Shown one piece after another: positions 22,601 to 35,300 of a stretch of DNA of 64,000 bases (positions are counted from its first letter, which is position 1; each line of letters opens with the position of its first letter). The stretch spans positions 54,325 to 118,324 of the forward strand of contig LSRX01000054.1 in assembly GCA_001939145.1 (NCBI GenBank), written 5' to 3'. The stretch comes from Symbiodinium microadriaticum (taxonomy: Eukaryota; Sar; Dinophyceae; Suessiales; Symbiodiniaceae). The notes under the pieces are model-generated. The model ran no database searches and was not told where the DNA came from. It saw only the letters and a list, made by a program, of their open reading frames with translations. A program made the translations under genes and the position numbers.

Positions 22601-23880
22601 GGAGTGGACAGCGTGCGCGTGATCCAGTCGAGGAAACAGACCCTGCAGTCGTTGCACTCGCAGATTACATCTATCACGGATGGCGAGAGGGGCCGGCCAG
22701 CGCGGATGTGGCCATAGCTGCTCTTTTACACCCTGGAGCATGGGGCAAGAAGCCGCTTGGTGCCAGACTACCCAAAATATCGGTCTCACGGCTAGAAATC
22801 ATTTACGGAACAAGGGACTGGATGGACATGCGACATGGGAACCGGGTGGCTGAGGCCTGTGCGGAGCAAAGAACTTCGGAGCAGGCGGCACCGATGGTGT
22901 GTGTACAAGTCGTGGAAGGTGCGGGGCATTATGCGCACTTGGAGAACGTCGACGGCTTTGTGGAGGCCCTTTCCTGTGCTCTCAAGCCACGTTCGGAAGG
23001 TGTGTGTGTTACTGCGCCATTGCCCGACGGATACGAAGAGCAGTTCACAGGACCTCGCATTCCTGCGTGGCGCAGCTGGGAGGGGTACAGTTTCGGCCGT
23101 TGATCTTCGCCGTGTCCGAGCAGCGGACCGCTGCTGCATCTTGCCCAAGCTGAGATTGCTGCGAGAAAACTGGTCGGGCTTTGTGTTATGCTTTTGTGGC
23201 TTTGAGAGGACGCTGATACCGAGCGAAGCACTGCAGCCCGCAGTAGAGTCTTGCGCCCTTCCCTCACACAATTCTGCGCAGTTGCAGAGGCGCTATCGGA
23301 AGCAAACGAGGAGCAGGTGTCCCCGAAGACACGCTGCAGTCTCAGACTGTTTTGCGGTTGTTTGAAGATGTTGCGATTTCCGCTAGTGTCTTCTTCCGCC
23401 CTCGCCTCGCCTGGCCTCGTCGCCTCCCGTCCTGTCTCTATCTCGTCCCGATTCTGGGGTCGAAGTGGCAGACTCTTCGAGGTGGAGCCTTGCTGATGCT
23501 AGTTGCCGTTTCGGCGGTCCCACTGCCGCATTTTACATAGGTCAACAGCTGATGATGCAAGGTTGGGCAGATGTTCAGTCTGACGACGATCAACTTCTTC
23601 CGCGGCTTGTTTGCAAACTGAGCTGTATCTTGCCGCAGGCTTCGTGTCGGCGATGTGCAAGGTTTATGGGTTTGGCCGGTCGTACAGCTCCAGAACAACC
23701 AAGGAGCGCAGAAGACGATACCGAGAAGGATGACGCCTCGGAAGAAGCCGGCGAGTGGCAAGAGGTTGCCTACAGTTTTCCTTTCACTGCGTTCATTTTA
23801 GCCTTTTGGGTTATCTGGACAAGGGTACCGAAGAAAGAAACCGAAACACGAGTACACGGTCAACCTTGTTCCTGATCCCT
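19601..23880 (+). CDS. Multi-exon gene (or genes) with repeated acidic exon cassettes
   Basis: Three exon-like starts are near copies: GGCTGGGCAGATGT at 20834 and 21168 and GGTTGGGCAGATGT at 23561, reading GWADV followed by SDDEE or SDDDQLLP. A second cassette (ADASTS) occurs near 20308 and 21604. A third (FRK then SDED or SSDEED) occurs at 20391 and 21687, each after CCTTCAG. A longer likely exon at 19604-19740 reads VPGFPFDKVPASTAQ and NPFWEREDSAFDRF. Repetition of cassettes with their acceptors suggests exon duplication inside one gene, or tandem related genes. No catalytic domain was seen. An intronless hydrolase gene sits between the cassettes at 21687 and 23561. Exact exon limits and the start codon were not determined. 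Confidence 0.45.
20029..20106. repeat. 15-bp minisatellite
   Basis: About five copies of TTCGCGGC(A/C)TTCGC(T/C), varying by single bases. All + frames across it are open, which produces long but meaningless Phe/Ala/Arg frames. Confidence 0.85.
21922..23103 (+). CDS. Intronless ABHD4/ABHD5-type alpha/beta hydrolase
   Basis: A 393-aa protein when started at the ATG at 21922; the open frame continues upstream, but that part looks like 5' UTR. This start gives MGSNASRARA, a typical N-myristoylation signal, which suggests membrane attachment. The body follows the ABHD4/5 family: LPGYGTG near the oxyanion loop, DVLG, GHSIGG with nucleophile Ser145, SPAGL, YGTRDWMD (Asp299 or Asp302) and GAGHYAHLEN with His336. 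Human ABHD5 is 349 aa and lacks the nucleophilic Ser. This protein keeps it, so an active ABHD4-like lipase (N-acyl phospholipid or lysophospholipid) is more likely than a co-activator. It lies between acidic exon cassettes on the same strand and is itself unspliced. Confidence 0.85.
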   Translation: MGSNASRARAAHPALPCLKEAETRWMQNFVADFSQRDTLIKHDGHDVTIHSVEVSDPGSDTAKPPLVFLPGYGTGAAIFARCWSQLLLRERLPLIAVDVLGSFLSSHPTWTPGTDVEKAEAWFVESLEAWRRAREIPQLDLLGHSIGGNIAAAYAESYPESVRSLILVSPAGLVGEPEDYQTKLRSASRRIRLVMSLWRRGWTPFTAIRLLPKSYARRICLWNARRWSGQRARDPVEETDPAVVALADYIYHGWREGPASADVAIAALLHPGAWGKKPLGARLPKISVSRLEIIYGTRDWMDMRHGNRVAEACAEQRTSEQAAPMVCVQVVEGAGHYAHLENVDGFVEALSCALKPRSEGVCVTAPLPDGYEEQFTGPRIPAWRSWEGYSFGR

Positions 23881-24365
23881 CTCTTGTTCTTTTGTGTTTA
23901 GTTTAAAGAAGACAAGATAAGGGAACACGGGCTTCCTCTACACTCAACGCAAAGCACAACAGACAGGGAATCACAGGAACGAGTCATTGCTTTTCAGCTG
24001 TGAGGAGGAGAGTGTGCTTTGCAGCCGCTGCAAGTTGGCAACAGTCTCTTCCCTCTCCAGGAAGTGCACACTCTTGGATGGAACATGTTTCTGTGAAGCC
24101 AGCTTTGCCATGGCTCCAGCAGCGGATGCTTCGCGTCTTGCAGAGTTTTGGAGTGGCTGATTCGCAAAACTCGCCGGTACAGAAGTGTCTTTGTTCATAA
24201 AAGGAGCTTTGTCGGAAGAGCTTATTGCCTTGCAGCATGACGTCCTGATTTTGTGATAATACAGATGCGATATGATGCGATTATTGCTGTTCGTGTTATG
24301 ATTACGGTGACTTACTATGATTGTTGTGTGTTTAATGTGTCTACACTGCTACTTCTATTGCTACT

Positions 24366-24372
24366 GCTTCTG

Positions 24373-24431
<59 letters not shown>
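24366..24431. repeat. (CTG)n triplet run
   Basis: About 20 CTG triplets with a few CTT/TTG variants. It has the same triplet as the runs near 9010 (as CAG), 56160 and 63715. There is no evidence that it is translated. Confidence 0.93.
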
Positions 24432-27340
24432 CGCTAGTAACTAGTAGTGTCGGCCCCCTGCCAGGTCAAGAGACAGACGAAGCCAAAGGTGCCGAAGGCG
24501 CTCAAGCCCGAGGGACGCAGGTGCGATGCCAAAGCAAAACAGCCGTTACCAATCCTTGTATACAAGAGCCAGACCAAAACCCTACGCTTGCGCCAAGCCT
24601 CTTTCGCAGGCACCATGAGGAGCGCCCTCGCGAGCGCCGCGACGACCGTCGTCGAAAGGACGTCGGCTTCCTTTGTGCGCTTCAGAGCTGAGGGTGTAAT
24701 GGATCGCACGATGCAGGACACCACGAGCAAAGAAGGAGATACCCAGCCGCCCAGGACGGAACGCATATCTGTGGCAGGGATGAGCCGCAGTGAGAAGCCG
24801 TCAGCACTTCAATGTGCCAGAGGGGTCTTTCTTCCAGACCGCCAGCAGGAGGAGACGGGATGGGAGGAGGAATCCACGAGACAACGACTGGAAAAGAACA
24901 GGCATCGTTGCTGCGATGATTTGGACCATTCAGGATGATTGATGGAGTAGGATTGACTAGGCTGATTTGGGCTTGAAGAGCACGTAGTTCCCGCAGATCT
25001 AGCAGACTTTTGAATCAATGTTCGGACTGGGCGCAACGTTGCAGGGTCACGACATTCTGGATTCGTCACTCTTGTTCACTGTGCGTGGGGAACCTGCCCG
25101 AGATCACCCAAGCCTCCTTTCACAGCCGCATCTGGAGCTGCAGGAGGAGGCGAGAGCCAGCAGCGTCGGGTGCGCTGACGTGCGGCAGTGTGTGTGGCCA
25201 TGCTGCCAAAGGCCTAAGGTTGTCCATCGAAGTTTCTAGCAGATTTTTGACCTCTCACACAGATGTTTGCTGGCCACAGGGCCACAGGGATGAAGACTAG
25301 AACCTACGACCTATGCCTAGTCTTTAGTGTAATGTATTAGTTGTCGAGGTTTGTTGTGCGGTGGGTTTGAAGCGAGACTGCTACTTCAAGATTAAAGCTG
25401 GCCGTAACCGAATCTGTTGGCGCTGTAGTGGATCATCGCCGCCAGGGAGAGTGCATTTGAACAGATTTCGCTTCGTAATCAATTGGTTGTGGCCCTGGGC
25501 GCGAAACTGAAAGCAGGGTCAACGATAGTTTTGCGAGAAACATCCGACTGAACTCCAGGCGCGGCCTCAGCTTCCTGAAAGGGGTTAATCAGGTGATGAA
25601 CGGTCAGCATGAGGCAGTGCAGGTGGCCACAACTTCCACGAGAATTGCATTGCTGCATCTGGCCAAAGGATGCACAGGCAGAACCATTGCAGACAACCGC
25701 GAGTCATTGCGTCAGGGCAGCTGGCCCTGCGCTGCACTGCATAAGGGCAGTATCGTTGTTGAAGTTGACTGCGTTTTCCTGCAATGGTGATGCACGAACA
25801 CAGGCAGCTGACTTTCACTTGGCTGGACAGGGAGTGAGATGTTCTACGATTCGAAGTCGAGAGCAGCAATGTGAAAGTCCTTTGCCTTGCTTTTTCAGGA
25901 TGGAAGCTGTGACTCGAGGCGCAGATCCAACGTATTTCGCAGAATGAAGCTATTCTGGAAAGCTGCTCGTGTCATTGGCCCGAAATTGCTAAAAAATGGC
26001 CTAAGGCTCGTCGAAGCCCATGGGGCCGTTTGAAATCCCTGGGCAGACGGCCCTCAGCGTTTCTCCAAGAATGGTCTCCAGAGGTGTTCTCCTGGAACTG
26101 CCAGAGATGATTCCAAGTTCTGCTCAAAAGACCTTGTGCTAATAGCTGCTGTACTGTCGCAAGTTCAGTTCGACATCTAGATTCAGCATGATCAGGGCAA
26201 GAAGATCAAGAAGTCCCAGCCTGGACGAAGAAACGAGAAACCATCTGCGATATTTCTTTCCGTTGAAGATTAAGACCCTAGCGAGATCTAGCGCGAGCAT
26301 GGCAAAACAAGTTGGAGCGGGGCTCACGCGAGATAACTCCACGCATCGAAGGCGTGCGGGCTGTGAGTTTCGAGTCATGGCAGATCCCTGCGCAGTTCAG
26401 CAAAGACGTCGGCTTGGCTGGGCCGTGGTTGACCCTGATCAACGCCGCGCGGCCCGGAAATGCGACCAGAGAGTTGTTTGGGTTTGTGAACATCACTTCG
26501 AGGTTCTCCAGACTATGGGCATCAGTGGAGACCTCATCGACGGTATCCCGGTGCAGAACAAGCCGGGTCCCCTGTCCCGTGTTCTCCTTGCCTTCTCTTG
26601 CGAGCTGGACCCATTGGCCTAGGTGGATCAATATCGTCCGTGACAACTTGGACGATTTCGGGAAGCAAGATCCTGAGCAAGGCACCGGGAGTTTCAATGG
26701 GGCAGTCATGGGATTGGACAATGTGCGCGGGTAATGATTGTTCCGGCCAGAGTGCACTCGTGGCAAAGATGCTAATTTTGCAGGCGCCGATATCCTTTGC
26801 CTCTAAGATAGCAGACATGGCTTGCATCTGAGCTCCTGACTGAGTCGTTGCCAGGACAGCGCCAAGCTGGAGACTTGATGCAGAACATGATCATGGGCCG
26901 CATGGAGAGGACGCGCCAGCAATTTCACTTCAGATGCGGCACAACAATCCCAACAGTATCTTCGAAACGGCCTGTCTTCATCAGATGGCACGCCGCAAAT
27001 CTCTCACCACCAGCGATGTAAGTTCATGAGCTGACTCGTCGCTAAGATCCAGCTCCAAACCCGAAGCTTCATGCAAACAGCGATCGGGTGCACTCGCCGA
27101 TGTCTGTGGAGGGAAAGAGTGTGCAGCTGACGGCAAGAGTTCTTCCAAGCAAGGCGCAGATGACCAAGCCGTCTTCTGCATGAGCCTGTCTGAGATACTG
27201 GTTGTTGTTTTCATGCAAAACGGACAGTTATGTGACAGCTTTTCATAGCTTCGGTTCCTTCTGAGTCTCTTCGCTACACTGGGTCGGGTGCGTGGTCCGG
27301 GATACCTCGGCTCAATGCTGCTTGAACTGAAGGATCACAG
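24432..27340. other. Region without a confident gene
   Basis: Some frames look protein-like: 25593-25790 (VQVATTSTRIALLHLAKG), 26318-26620 (EGVRAVSFESWQIPAQFSK, GPWLTLINAARPGN) and a KRQTKPKVPK exon-like piece at 24467-24501. None matches a family I know. The missing N-terminal and transit-peptide exons of the CYP97 gene may lie in the right half. Confidence 0.3.
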
Positions 27341-29360
27341 GTGCACCTATGCCGGTGTTTCTCGAAGGCTACGGAGAGAGCGAAGGCATTTACAAGATCG
27401 CCATTCCCCGAGTTCCTCCTTATCCACAAGTCTGGTAATATGTGATAGTCGTCGCCTTTTCCCAGGTGATTGGGCCACGGTCAGTGGTCGTCGTCTCCGA
27501 TCCAGTGGTTGTCAAGCGCATCCTCACGAGCTCGCCGGACCGGGCTAGAGTTGAGCGGTTCAGCGCTGCTGTTGAAGAGATCCCTAGGAGCACTAGGAGC
27601 GGGCTGGAGACAAGTCGGTTCTCGTGTTTTCATCAAGCTTCCGTGTCGGAGCCCATTGCGTGTCTTTGAACTCAGCATGACCATGCATGACGGCTGTGGC
27701 AGATATGCACGTGCACTTCAGACCTTATATAAGAGCTTGTGCAGCCTTCGCAAAGTAGCGAAACACACAATAATCGAAGAGGCAGCAATAACCCCTGCCC
27801 CTCTGTCACATGGCAAATCCTCCGAGTGCAGCGGCAAGTGAAGAGGCGCCGGACACGCACATCACTATTGATGATGATGGTTCTATGTGGGGCGAAGATG
27901 AATTTGGACGTTACAGGATAGACAACCGCGTTTGGACCATGAATGAGATTCGGGATCATCCGCTCTTCATGACAGATGTGCCGTCGGATCCACGTGATCT
28001 TGACAACTATCCTCTTCTCACAGCCTTGCAGAGCGTCCTTTACGATGATCAAACTCCAGAGGAACTGGCAGAACATTTCCGGAAGCAAGGAAACGAGGCG
28101 ATGAAGTTTCAAGCCTCGAGGATAGCTCTTCAGAATGCCTTGACCTTCTACACGAAAGGACTGGAGATGGAATGTAAGGATGACAAGCTGAACGCAGTGC
28201 TGCACGCCAACAGGGCTGCGGTGGGCCTCAAGCTGGGTGAGCACCTGAAAGTAGTGGACGACTGTCGTGCGGCCGTGCGCTTGGACCCAAAGAATCTGAA
28301 GGCCTGGAGCCGGGGTGCGAGGGCCTCCGAGGCTTTGGGCCTGGCAGAGCAGGGCCTCGCCTTCTGCCGGGGCGCACTCCGCTTGGAGGGCGAGGACAAA
28401 GCGCTGCTCTCGGAGGTGAAACGCCTCCAGCGACAGCTTCAAGAACTCCATCGGAAGCAGCAGGCGGCTCAGAGCGAGATGCGCATGGAGGATGCTCGCG
28501 TCAAGGATGCCATGCAGGCCAGTGCTTCCGCTGTTCGAAACGCACTGGAACTTCGTGGATCTCGTTTGGGCCCTGCACTCTTTGATCTAGCGATGTACCG
28601 CATGGCGAATGGCGGAATTACCCCTCATCCGAAGCTGGTAGATGGGGAGGATGACCCTGCAATCGAATGGCCCTTACTCCTGCTGTACGACGAGGTCAAC
28701 CAATCTGATTTTGTGGCATCCTTCGACGAAAGATGTGCTTTGGAGGATCAGCTGCAGCTTATGTTTCCCGAAGATCGGCGTGTGGAGTGGGACGTTCAGG
28801 GCAAGTACGTTTGGAACAAACTTGCGGTTTACCTGGAGTATTATCCAGAGGGCAGTGACGAGACCTCGATGTTCAAAATTGACTGCAGCGCAGCAGTGAA
28901 GACACTTCTGACGGAGCGGTGCCTGCCACCCTGCCTGGTACTTCATGTCTTGGTCGAAGGCTCCCCGGCACAAGCCGCTTTTCTCAAAGACAACCAGGTG
29001 GAGTAGCGATTCAAAAGTGACTCGGGCATTGGGAGAGCGGGGGGTTGTTGGGTACAGGTGTTCGTGTCTTGAATGGCATGGAGTGCCTCGCAGGAGCTTT
29101 ACACCAAGGGTATCCTGACGGAAGTGCTCGAGCCCATCATGGGCTGTGGACTCAGCTTGATGGCCAAACAGCACTTAGCTACGTGACCTCCTACTTGGCG
29201 CTGCTCGGGTAACAGGCCAAGGGCTGATTCCGGCTGATCCTGAAACCTGGAGGCCATGGGGCTTCCCTTCTGCAGCAGCAAACTCAAATGCGGACACATG
29301 CAGGAAGCGCCGCCGGGCAATCGTGCCTGGCTTTCACAAGAAGTGGCTGACGGAACGGCG

Positions 29361-29393
<33 letters not shown>

Positions 29394-32300
29394 GGAAGAG
29401 TTCAGTCCTCCGACCCGTGATCCGTAGCCCTCACCGTTTCGACGAGACGTTTCATGTAGCAGTAGCACAACAAAATTGGCCTCATCAAGCAACTTTCTTT
29501 ATTTTGCGAGGAGGCCACTCGACAAATGGTGGAATGCGCTGCATCCCTGCCACGTTTGACTGTCCAGCCGGATGGCAAAGCAGCAAACGCCGGAGTTTGC
29601 ACATGTAAAACCGACGGTATCAGCAGTGGCCATGACAAGTGCCAGGTGAATCTCGCTGATGACCTGGAGCGTTCCATTTCAATATCTTCTTCGCACGTGG
29701 CCGAGGCAACGGAGATCTGCGCGAATTGTGCTGCGTACAAGCGCCGACATGGACTGGCCAGTACCAAACATGTGAGAGCTGTTCACAGCGGACACAACAA
29801 ACCGGTGGTTTGCACGGTCTGTGCATGGGATGCCATCCGTCACTTCTTGGACCTGGTTCGTCGGTGGCGGCGCAAGTTAGAGGCTCGGGCATGCGGAGGG
29901 TTTCTCCAGGTCAACATGGAGGAAAAGTTCACTTCTGCTTCGCTCGACATCATTGGCAAGGCACTGGAGAGCTGAGACTCCGAGAACTCGTGCCAGGGTC
30001 TCCTGCTCTTGTAACCGGAGAACGAGTGCAGCCAAATCACAAGTGAAGAGAACCGTCCTCGAACGGACCAGGCCATATTCAACTACGACTTTGGCTCCAC
30101 AACGCACCGCCCCCAATTTTTGGCACGACAGAAGCCGAGTGTATCCACCTGACATGACTCTGAGCCGCCACGATGCACGGTACAAGTCCAGATCAGATCT
30201 TCCCAAAGTGAACTGGAGGGGCTTTGAACGACTGACACCGGCTAGCATCACCAGTAGCTGTGTAGGAATCGCATGCATCTATCAGTGTTTGCAACACCAC
30301 TGCTGTCAGCATCTAGGAATCTAGGGCTTTCCGTGGCTCAGAGCTTCGGGAGTAAGGCACGAGTCGCCGCTGATCCGCGCAGTCTACAACCTTCTCCGGG
30401 AGGCGGAGCGCCGCGCCCAGTCGGCGGGGAGCTCGGGCTCTGCAACGAGGACAGGAGAGACTCTGCCTTGGCACTAAAATCTCAGCGTCTAAGGTTATCC
30501 CGTACTGGAACCTGCCAGGGGCGGACGTCGGGGCCCCGGCATTAAGAGCTGGACCCGGTGGGTGCTTTTGGTGGCCTCTCTGAGGCGATGTTCCGAGACC
30601 AAAAGGATCACAGCGAGAACTTGGTGGGCTGCTCTGTGGTGTTGTGGTGTACGACAGGGTATGATCAAAGAAACTTACCGGAAGTTGAGATATGGTCCCG
30701 TGCAAGGGTACTGACAGGCTCACCAATAGAATGCTCGTTGCTTTGATGCATGCAGTTGTTTCAGCACCTGCAGGCGTTGGTCAATGCTGTCCTGGATGAG
30801 CTCATCCGAAACGCCTTGGAGGCCCTGCACCACCATCGCGATGGGTGGGCTCACGCAATTGAAAAATCTCGTCAGGACCCTCCCGAAGAGGGGGACAAGC
30901 TGTCCTTCCTCCAGTTTCTGGTCATCACCAAGGGTGAGGATGTGACCACCAGGCCGGACAGTAGAACCGGTAGCGGTAGCAGGCGCAGTTGAGAGAATGG
31001 ACGACTGACGTGCATGGCAAGTGCATTTGACGATTCGCTCACTGAGTCCGTCGGCTCAGAGGAACAGCGTCTCATGGCATGATCATACGCAAACCCTTCC
31101 TCACGATGGCAACTGGCTGTGGGATTTGCACAACTTGGCCGCTGACATGAACCGTCAACAAGTTCGGCGCAGCCGAGAGGTGTCTTTGCAAGACGGCTTG
31201 AAGAAGTTGCAGTCCGAAGCCATCTCATCTCCTTTTTTTGGTGTTCTCCTACTCAGTATCATGCTCGTGCAGTCTGTCAAGCCCAAAACGGGATTTTCGA
31301 GCTTCGCGAGTTTTTCGCGAGAATCTAGATTTGCAAGCCCTCGAAGCCGTAAGTTTGCGTGCGATCATGTGGGCGAAGAACCCGTTCATTCGAGTGGCAG
31401 GGTGCTCAGCAGAGCCAGGCCAATGCCAGGTTTTGAAACTCTGGAAAGCTCGTTCTGGCAGGAGGATCTTTGTGCAGCAAAGCTAGCACTGTCGCAGAAT
31501 CTCGGATTGAGTGGTGCATTTTCGAGGCTTCTACGGTGCCGGTGCTACTCATCCTTTTCATTTTTGGATTCGAGTGGCTCCATCCTCAGCAAGTACAGTA
31601 CAGACAGGTTCCTGCAGCTTCATGCGACCGTGCTTTATGAACCATGCTGCTCGGCGAGCCTGTGCTATGATATGTTCGCAATTGTCCGCCGCCAGGTACG
31701 CCTTCAACTGTGTCTTTGTCCTGCGGGGGCAGCTGTCTCAGAATTTATAAGTCGAACGTGTTGTGAAAGCAGATCTGCAGACATGTGTATAGATGTGCAG
31801 ACATGTCAGCAGGAGCGAGCGACTGTGTGCGACTTGACTGGCTCAAGTGTGCAAAAGGTGTGTGTGCGCGCCTTAGCTTCCTTGCACCAGTGCGGTTGTT
31901 TCCGCACTGGTAGCGGAGCTTCTTGCTCCAGGACCTCATGGCTGGATCCCTCCTGGATGGACTGCGCTATGGCAGCTTTATGCGGGAGGAGGAAAGCAGC
32001 GGCGCCTTTGGCTCACAGACCGAAGGCAGGACCGGCGTTCCCAGGTTCAACGGGGAGCCGGGCAAGTACAACGAATGGAAGTTCCGAGTGAAGGCCCGAC
32101 AGCGAAAGGAGAAGCAGATGCCCGAGGAAGAGCTCAAGAAGGCCGGGCACCTCGGACTACGTCTTCTCGAAGGACTGTCTGGTCATGCTCTACAGTTGGT
32201 GCAGCTGATGGATATGAACAAGATTGATGATGCGAACGGCGCCGACTACCTGCTCAACGAGTTGGAGACGAAGTTGCGACCACGGCGCCAGCAACAAGCC

Positions 32301-35300
32301 CGGGAGCTATATGAGGCGGGTGCCCGCGTTGGTGGTTACCTGTCTCGGCAAGCACAAGAGCCGATGGTGGAATACATCCTTCGGCGCCGGGCTTGGTACC
32401 AACAGCTGTGCGACTTGAGCAGTGAACTGAAGCTGCCCGACACCATCCTTGCGGAGCAGCTCCTGGACAACAGCAACATCTCCGAGGACCACAAGCTCCT
32501 CGTGAGGGTCACCTTGCAGCAGAAGATGACCTTTGATGCTGTTGCAGATGAACTTGTGAACCAGCATGGCCGCATCCACGAAAGGTTTTCTACAAGCGGC
32601 CCGCCACGAAGGAGCTTCCCGGATGGACGCGGCACCTGGAAGCCGCATTGGCAGCAGCAAGTGCCGAAAGGGCCGGCCAAAGGAACCAAGGGCAGGTCGT
32701 ACGCCTTCCTGGCCGAGCCCCCGCTTGACGAGGAGTACGGGGACTATGGCGACGAGGCCGACTATGACACCGCTCCCGAGGGCTTCGGCTACATGTCCCA
32801 CGGCGACCCGGACGAGACCGCCTACAGCCTGGACTTTGACTCCGGGAATTTCGCCGAGGAGCACCTGGCCTACCTCCTGGACAACGGCTTGGACCCTGAA
32901 GACACCGAGGCCGGGCACTTCGCAGCGGATGTGATACAAGCGGAAGAGGAAGCCTTCTGGAGCCGCAAGGGCGCGAGCTCAAAAGGGCATGCGCCTATGA
33001 AGCCCCCGCCTTTCGAGATCAGCGGCACTTTCAGCATGGATGAAAAGAAGGCCAAATTGCTGCAGCTCAAAGCGCGGACCACGTGCCGAAAATGCGGCAA
33101 CGTGGGGCACTGGAGTGGAGATGCACAGTGCCCGCTGAACAAGGGCAAGGGCAAGACCAAGAATCCTCGTGCCGGCGCACCCTCCTCGAGCCTATCTTCT
33201 ACTGGCTGGGCTGGTCGTGGCCACCCGCCTGGGCGTGGAACCTCACATGCCGGGCGTGGCTCTGGCAAAGACAAGCCAAGGACAGTGTACGGCGCAGCAT
33301 GGTTACCTTGCTTTCCGAACCCCTGACCGCGGACGAGCTGGCTACAACGCGGTGCCACCACCCTCTTCTTTGACGACGCCACCGGCTACCACGACGGCAC
33401 CGACGGTTTCCCGGGACTATGTGGACCTTACTGACGAGAATGCGTACCCGGAGGACCGCTACTACCTGAACCCAGCTGCCTACCACCAAGGACGTGGACA
33501 AGAACAGTTCGAGAGCAGAGGCGGAACCGAGACCGCCATTACCACCAGCACCTGGGAGCTGGTCACAGCGGAGCAGAACCTAGCCTACAGCTACGAGGCC
33601 CCCGACGTGGACATGGATATTTTACTTGAGGCCCTCGGGCCTGACCCCGCGAGCGAGGCTTCGACAACATTTTCGCCGACGTTTCCTCTGGAAGACCGAC
33701 GGCCACAGCCAACGATTCCTCTGGAAGACCGTCGGGCACAGCCACAGCCACCTGTGGCGACCGAGGAACCAGCACGAACGACAGCGACTCCGGAGCAGCC
33801 TTGGATCGGAGCACCGGCGACAAGCAGCACTACCACGACGAGCTCCGTGCCACCTTTGCCCAATTCTACGCGGAGACCCTGCGCACACTCCAGGACAACG
33901 ACCGTTGGAAGTTGGAAGCAACCAGCACTACTTCGTGCGCAAGTGCGCCGTGTGTGGGGAAATTCTGGAGCGCACCAAGAAGCAAACAACACCTACTACA
34001 AGTACCCCCTCGGCACCGGCAACAGGACGATGCCAGCACCACCGGGTGCACTGGAAGGGCAGCAATGGCTACGTGCGGGTGAGGACGTGTGTCGACTGTG
34101 GGCACCGAGAAGTTTTTCCCACTAATCCTGGTGCCAACACAACAGCAGCACCGGCCTCCTCAGCGGCGGCCCCTTCTTCCTCGACCTCGAATTTCACTTC
34201 GTGCTCTACCACAACCTTGTCTCGCGAGGAAGTGCAACTTGTGGTGCAGACCTTCAACGAGGCCGTGGCTCGAAAGATGGCACAGAACGAAGCCGGCGAG
34301 ATTCCCGCCGACAGGCTGTTACAGGCCCTACGGCTGACCATCGACCAGATCACAGTCTGGAAGCCTTCTCGTGCGCAACCACAAGCACCACGACCCCCCG
34401 AGCAGCCAACAGCGGATGAACGATTGCAGGCACGTGGTGCCACACTTGCCGATGCCGGGAAGTACAAGGGACAGACCTACCTCACGGCCTACCACGACCG
34501 CAGCTACCGCGACTGGTGCTTTGAGTACATCAACGACCGAAGCCATCCGGCAATGAAGCGCATGGTTCAATTCTTCAGGGAGTACGACAACCACATGGGA
34601 CAACCACGAGCCTATATGGCCACCGAGACCCCGACTGACAACGTATCGGAGGAGAACGACCTGGTGGCGATACTGGACACCGGGTGCAGCCAGACCTGCC
34701 ACGGGGACCGATGGCTGCGGAGATATGCTGCGGCAATTGGGGAGAGCGTGCCTGCCCTGGAGACGGAGAACAGGCCGACCTTCCGAGGGATCGGCGGATC
34801 CATGCGCACCGCCGGGACCCGCCGTCTTGAACTTTGCTTGGAGCTGTTAGATGGGGGTGTGGCCCGCGGTGATCTCAATTCCACCGAGCTCCTCGACTCA
34901 GGGGCTCCTTTGCTACTTTCTTTGCGTGCCCAGCAAGCTCTTGGCCTGGTGCTTGACCTGAACGCCGAGGTCGCCCATTCCCAGTTGCTGGGAAAGGACC
35001 TCGAGCTCGTCATCAAGGACGGGCTCTTGGGGCTGCGCCTGCTGCCAGCAGACCTGGCAGACGAGCCCACCGTTGACATCGACACCGAGGCTGGCGACCA
35101 CTTTGGCACCCCCGACGGCAACGGCGACAACAGCGACAACCACAACGACGGCAGCCACCCTGACCACAACAGCGAGCGAGACCCCGAGGCCGAGGACGAC
35201 CGAGACAACGACGTGCACCACAACCCCGGCACCTCCGGCGAGAACGGTGCCTATCTGGCCATTGACAGCCTCCGACATCGACCGATGACCAAAAGCATGG

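Noticed and set aside
24253..24444. Leu-rich ORF
   Set aside because: Translation of the (CTG)n run with no supporting context.
31839..31847. TGGCTCAAG in the LTR as a spliced-leader relic
   Set aside because: Only nine bases match; about one such match is expected every two windows by chance.
33169..34125. 318-codon ORF overlapping gag and pol as a separate protein
   Set aside because: Only its middle part looks protein-like and it continues the gag-pol reading; it is better explained as a frame-shifted segment of the copia polyprotein.
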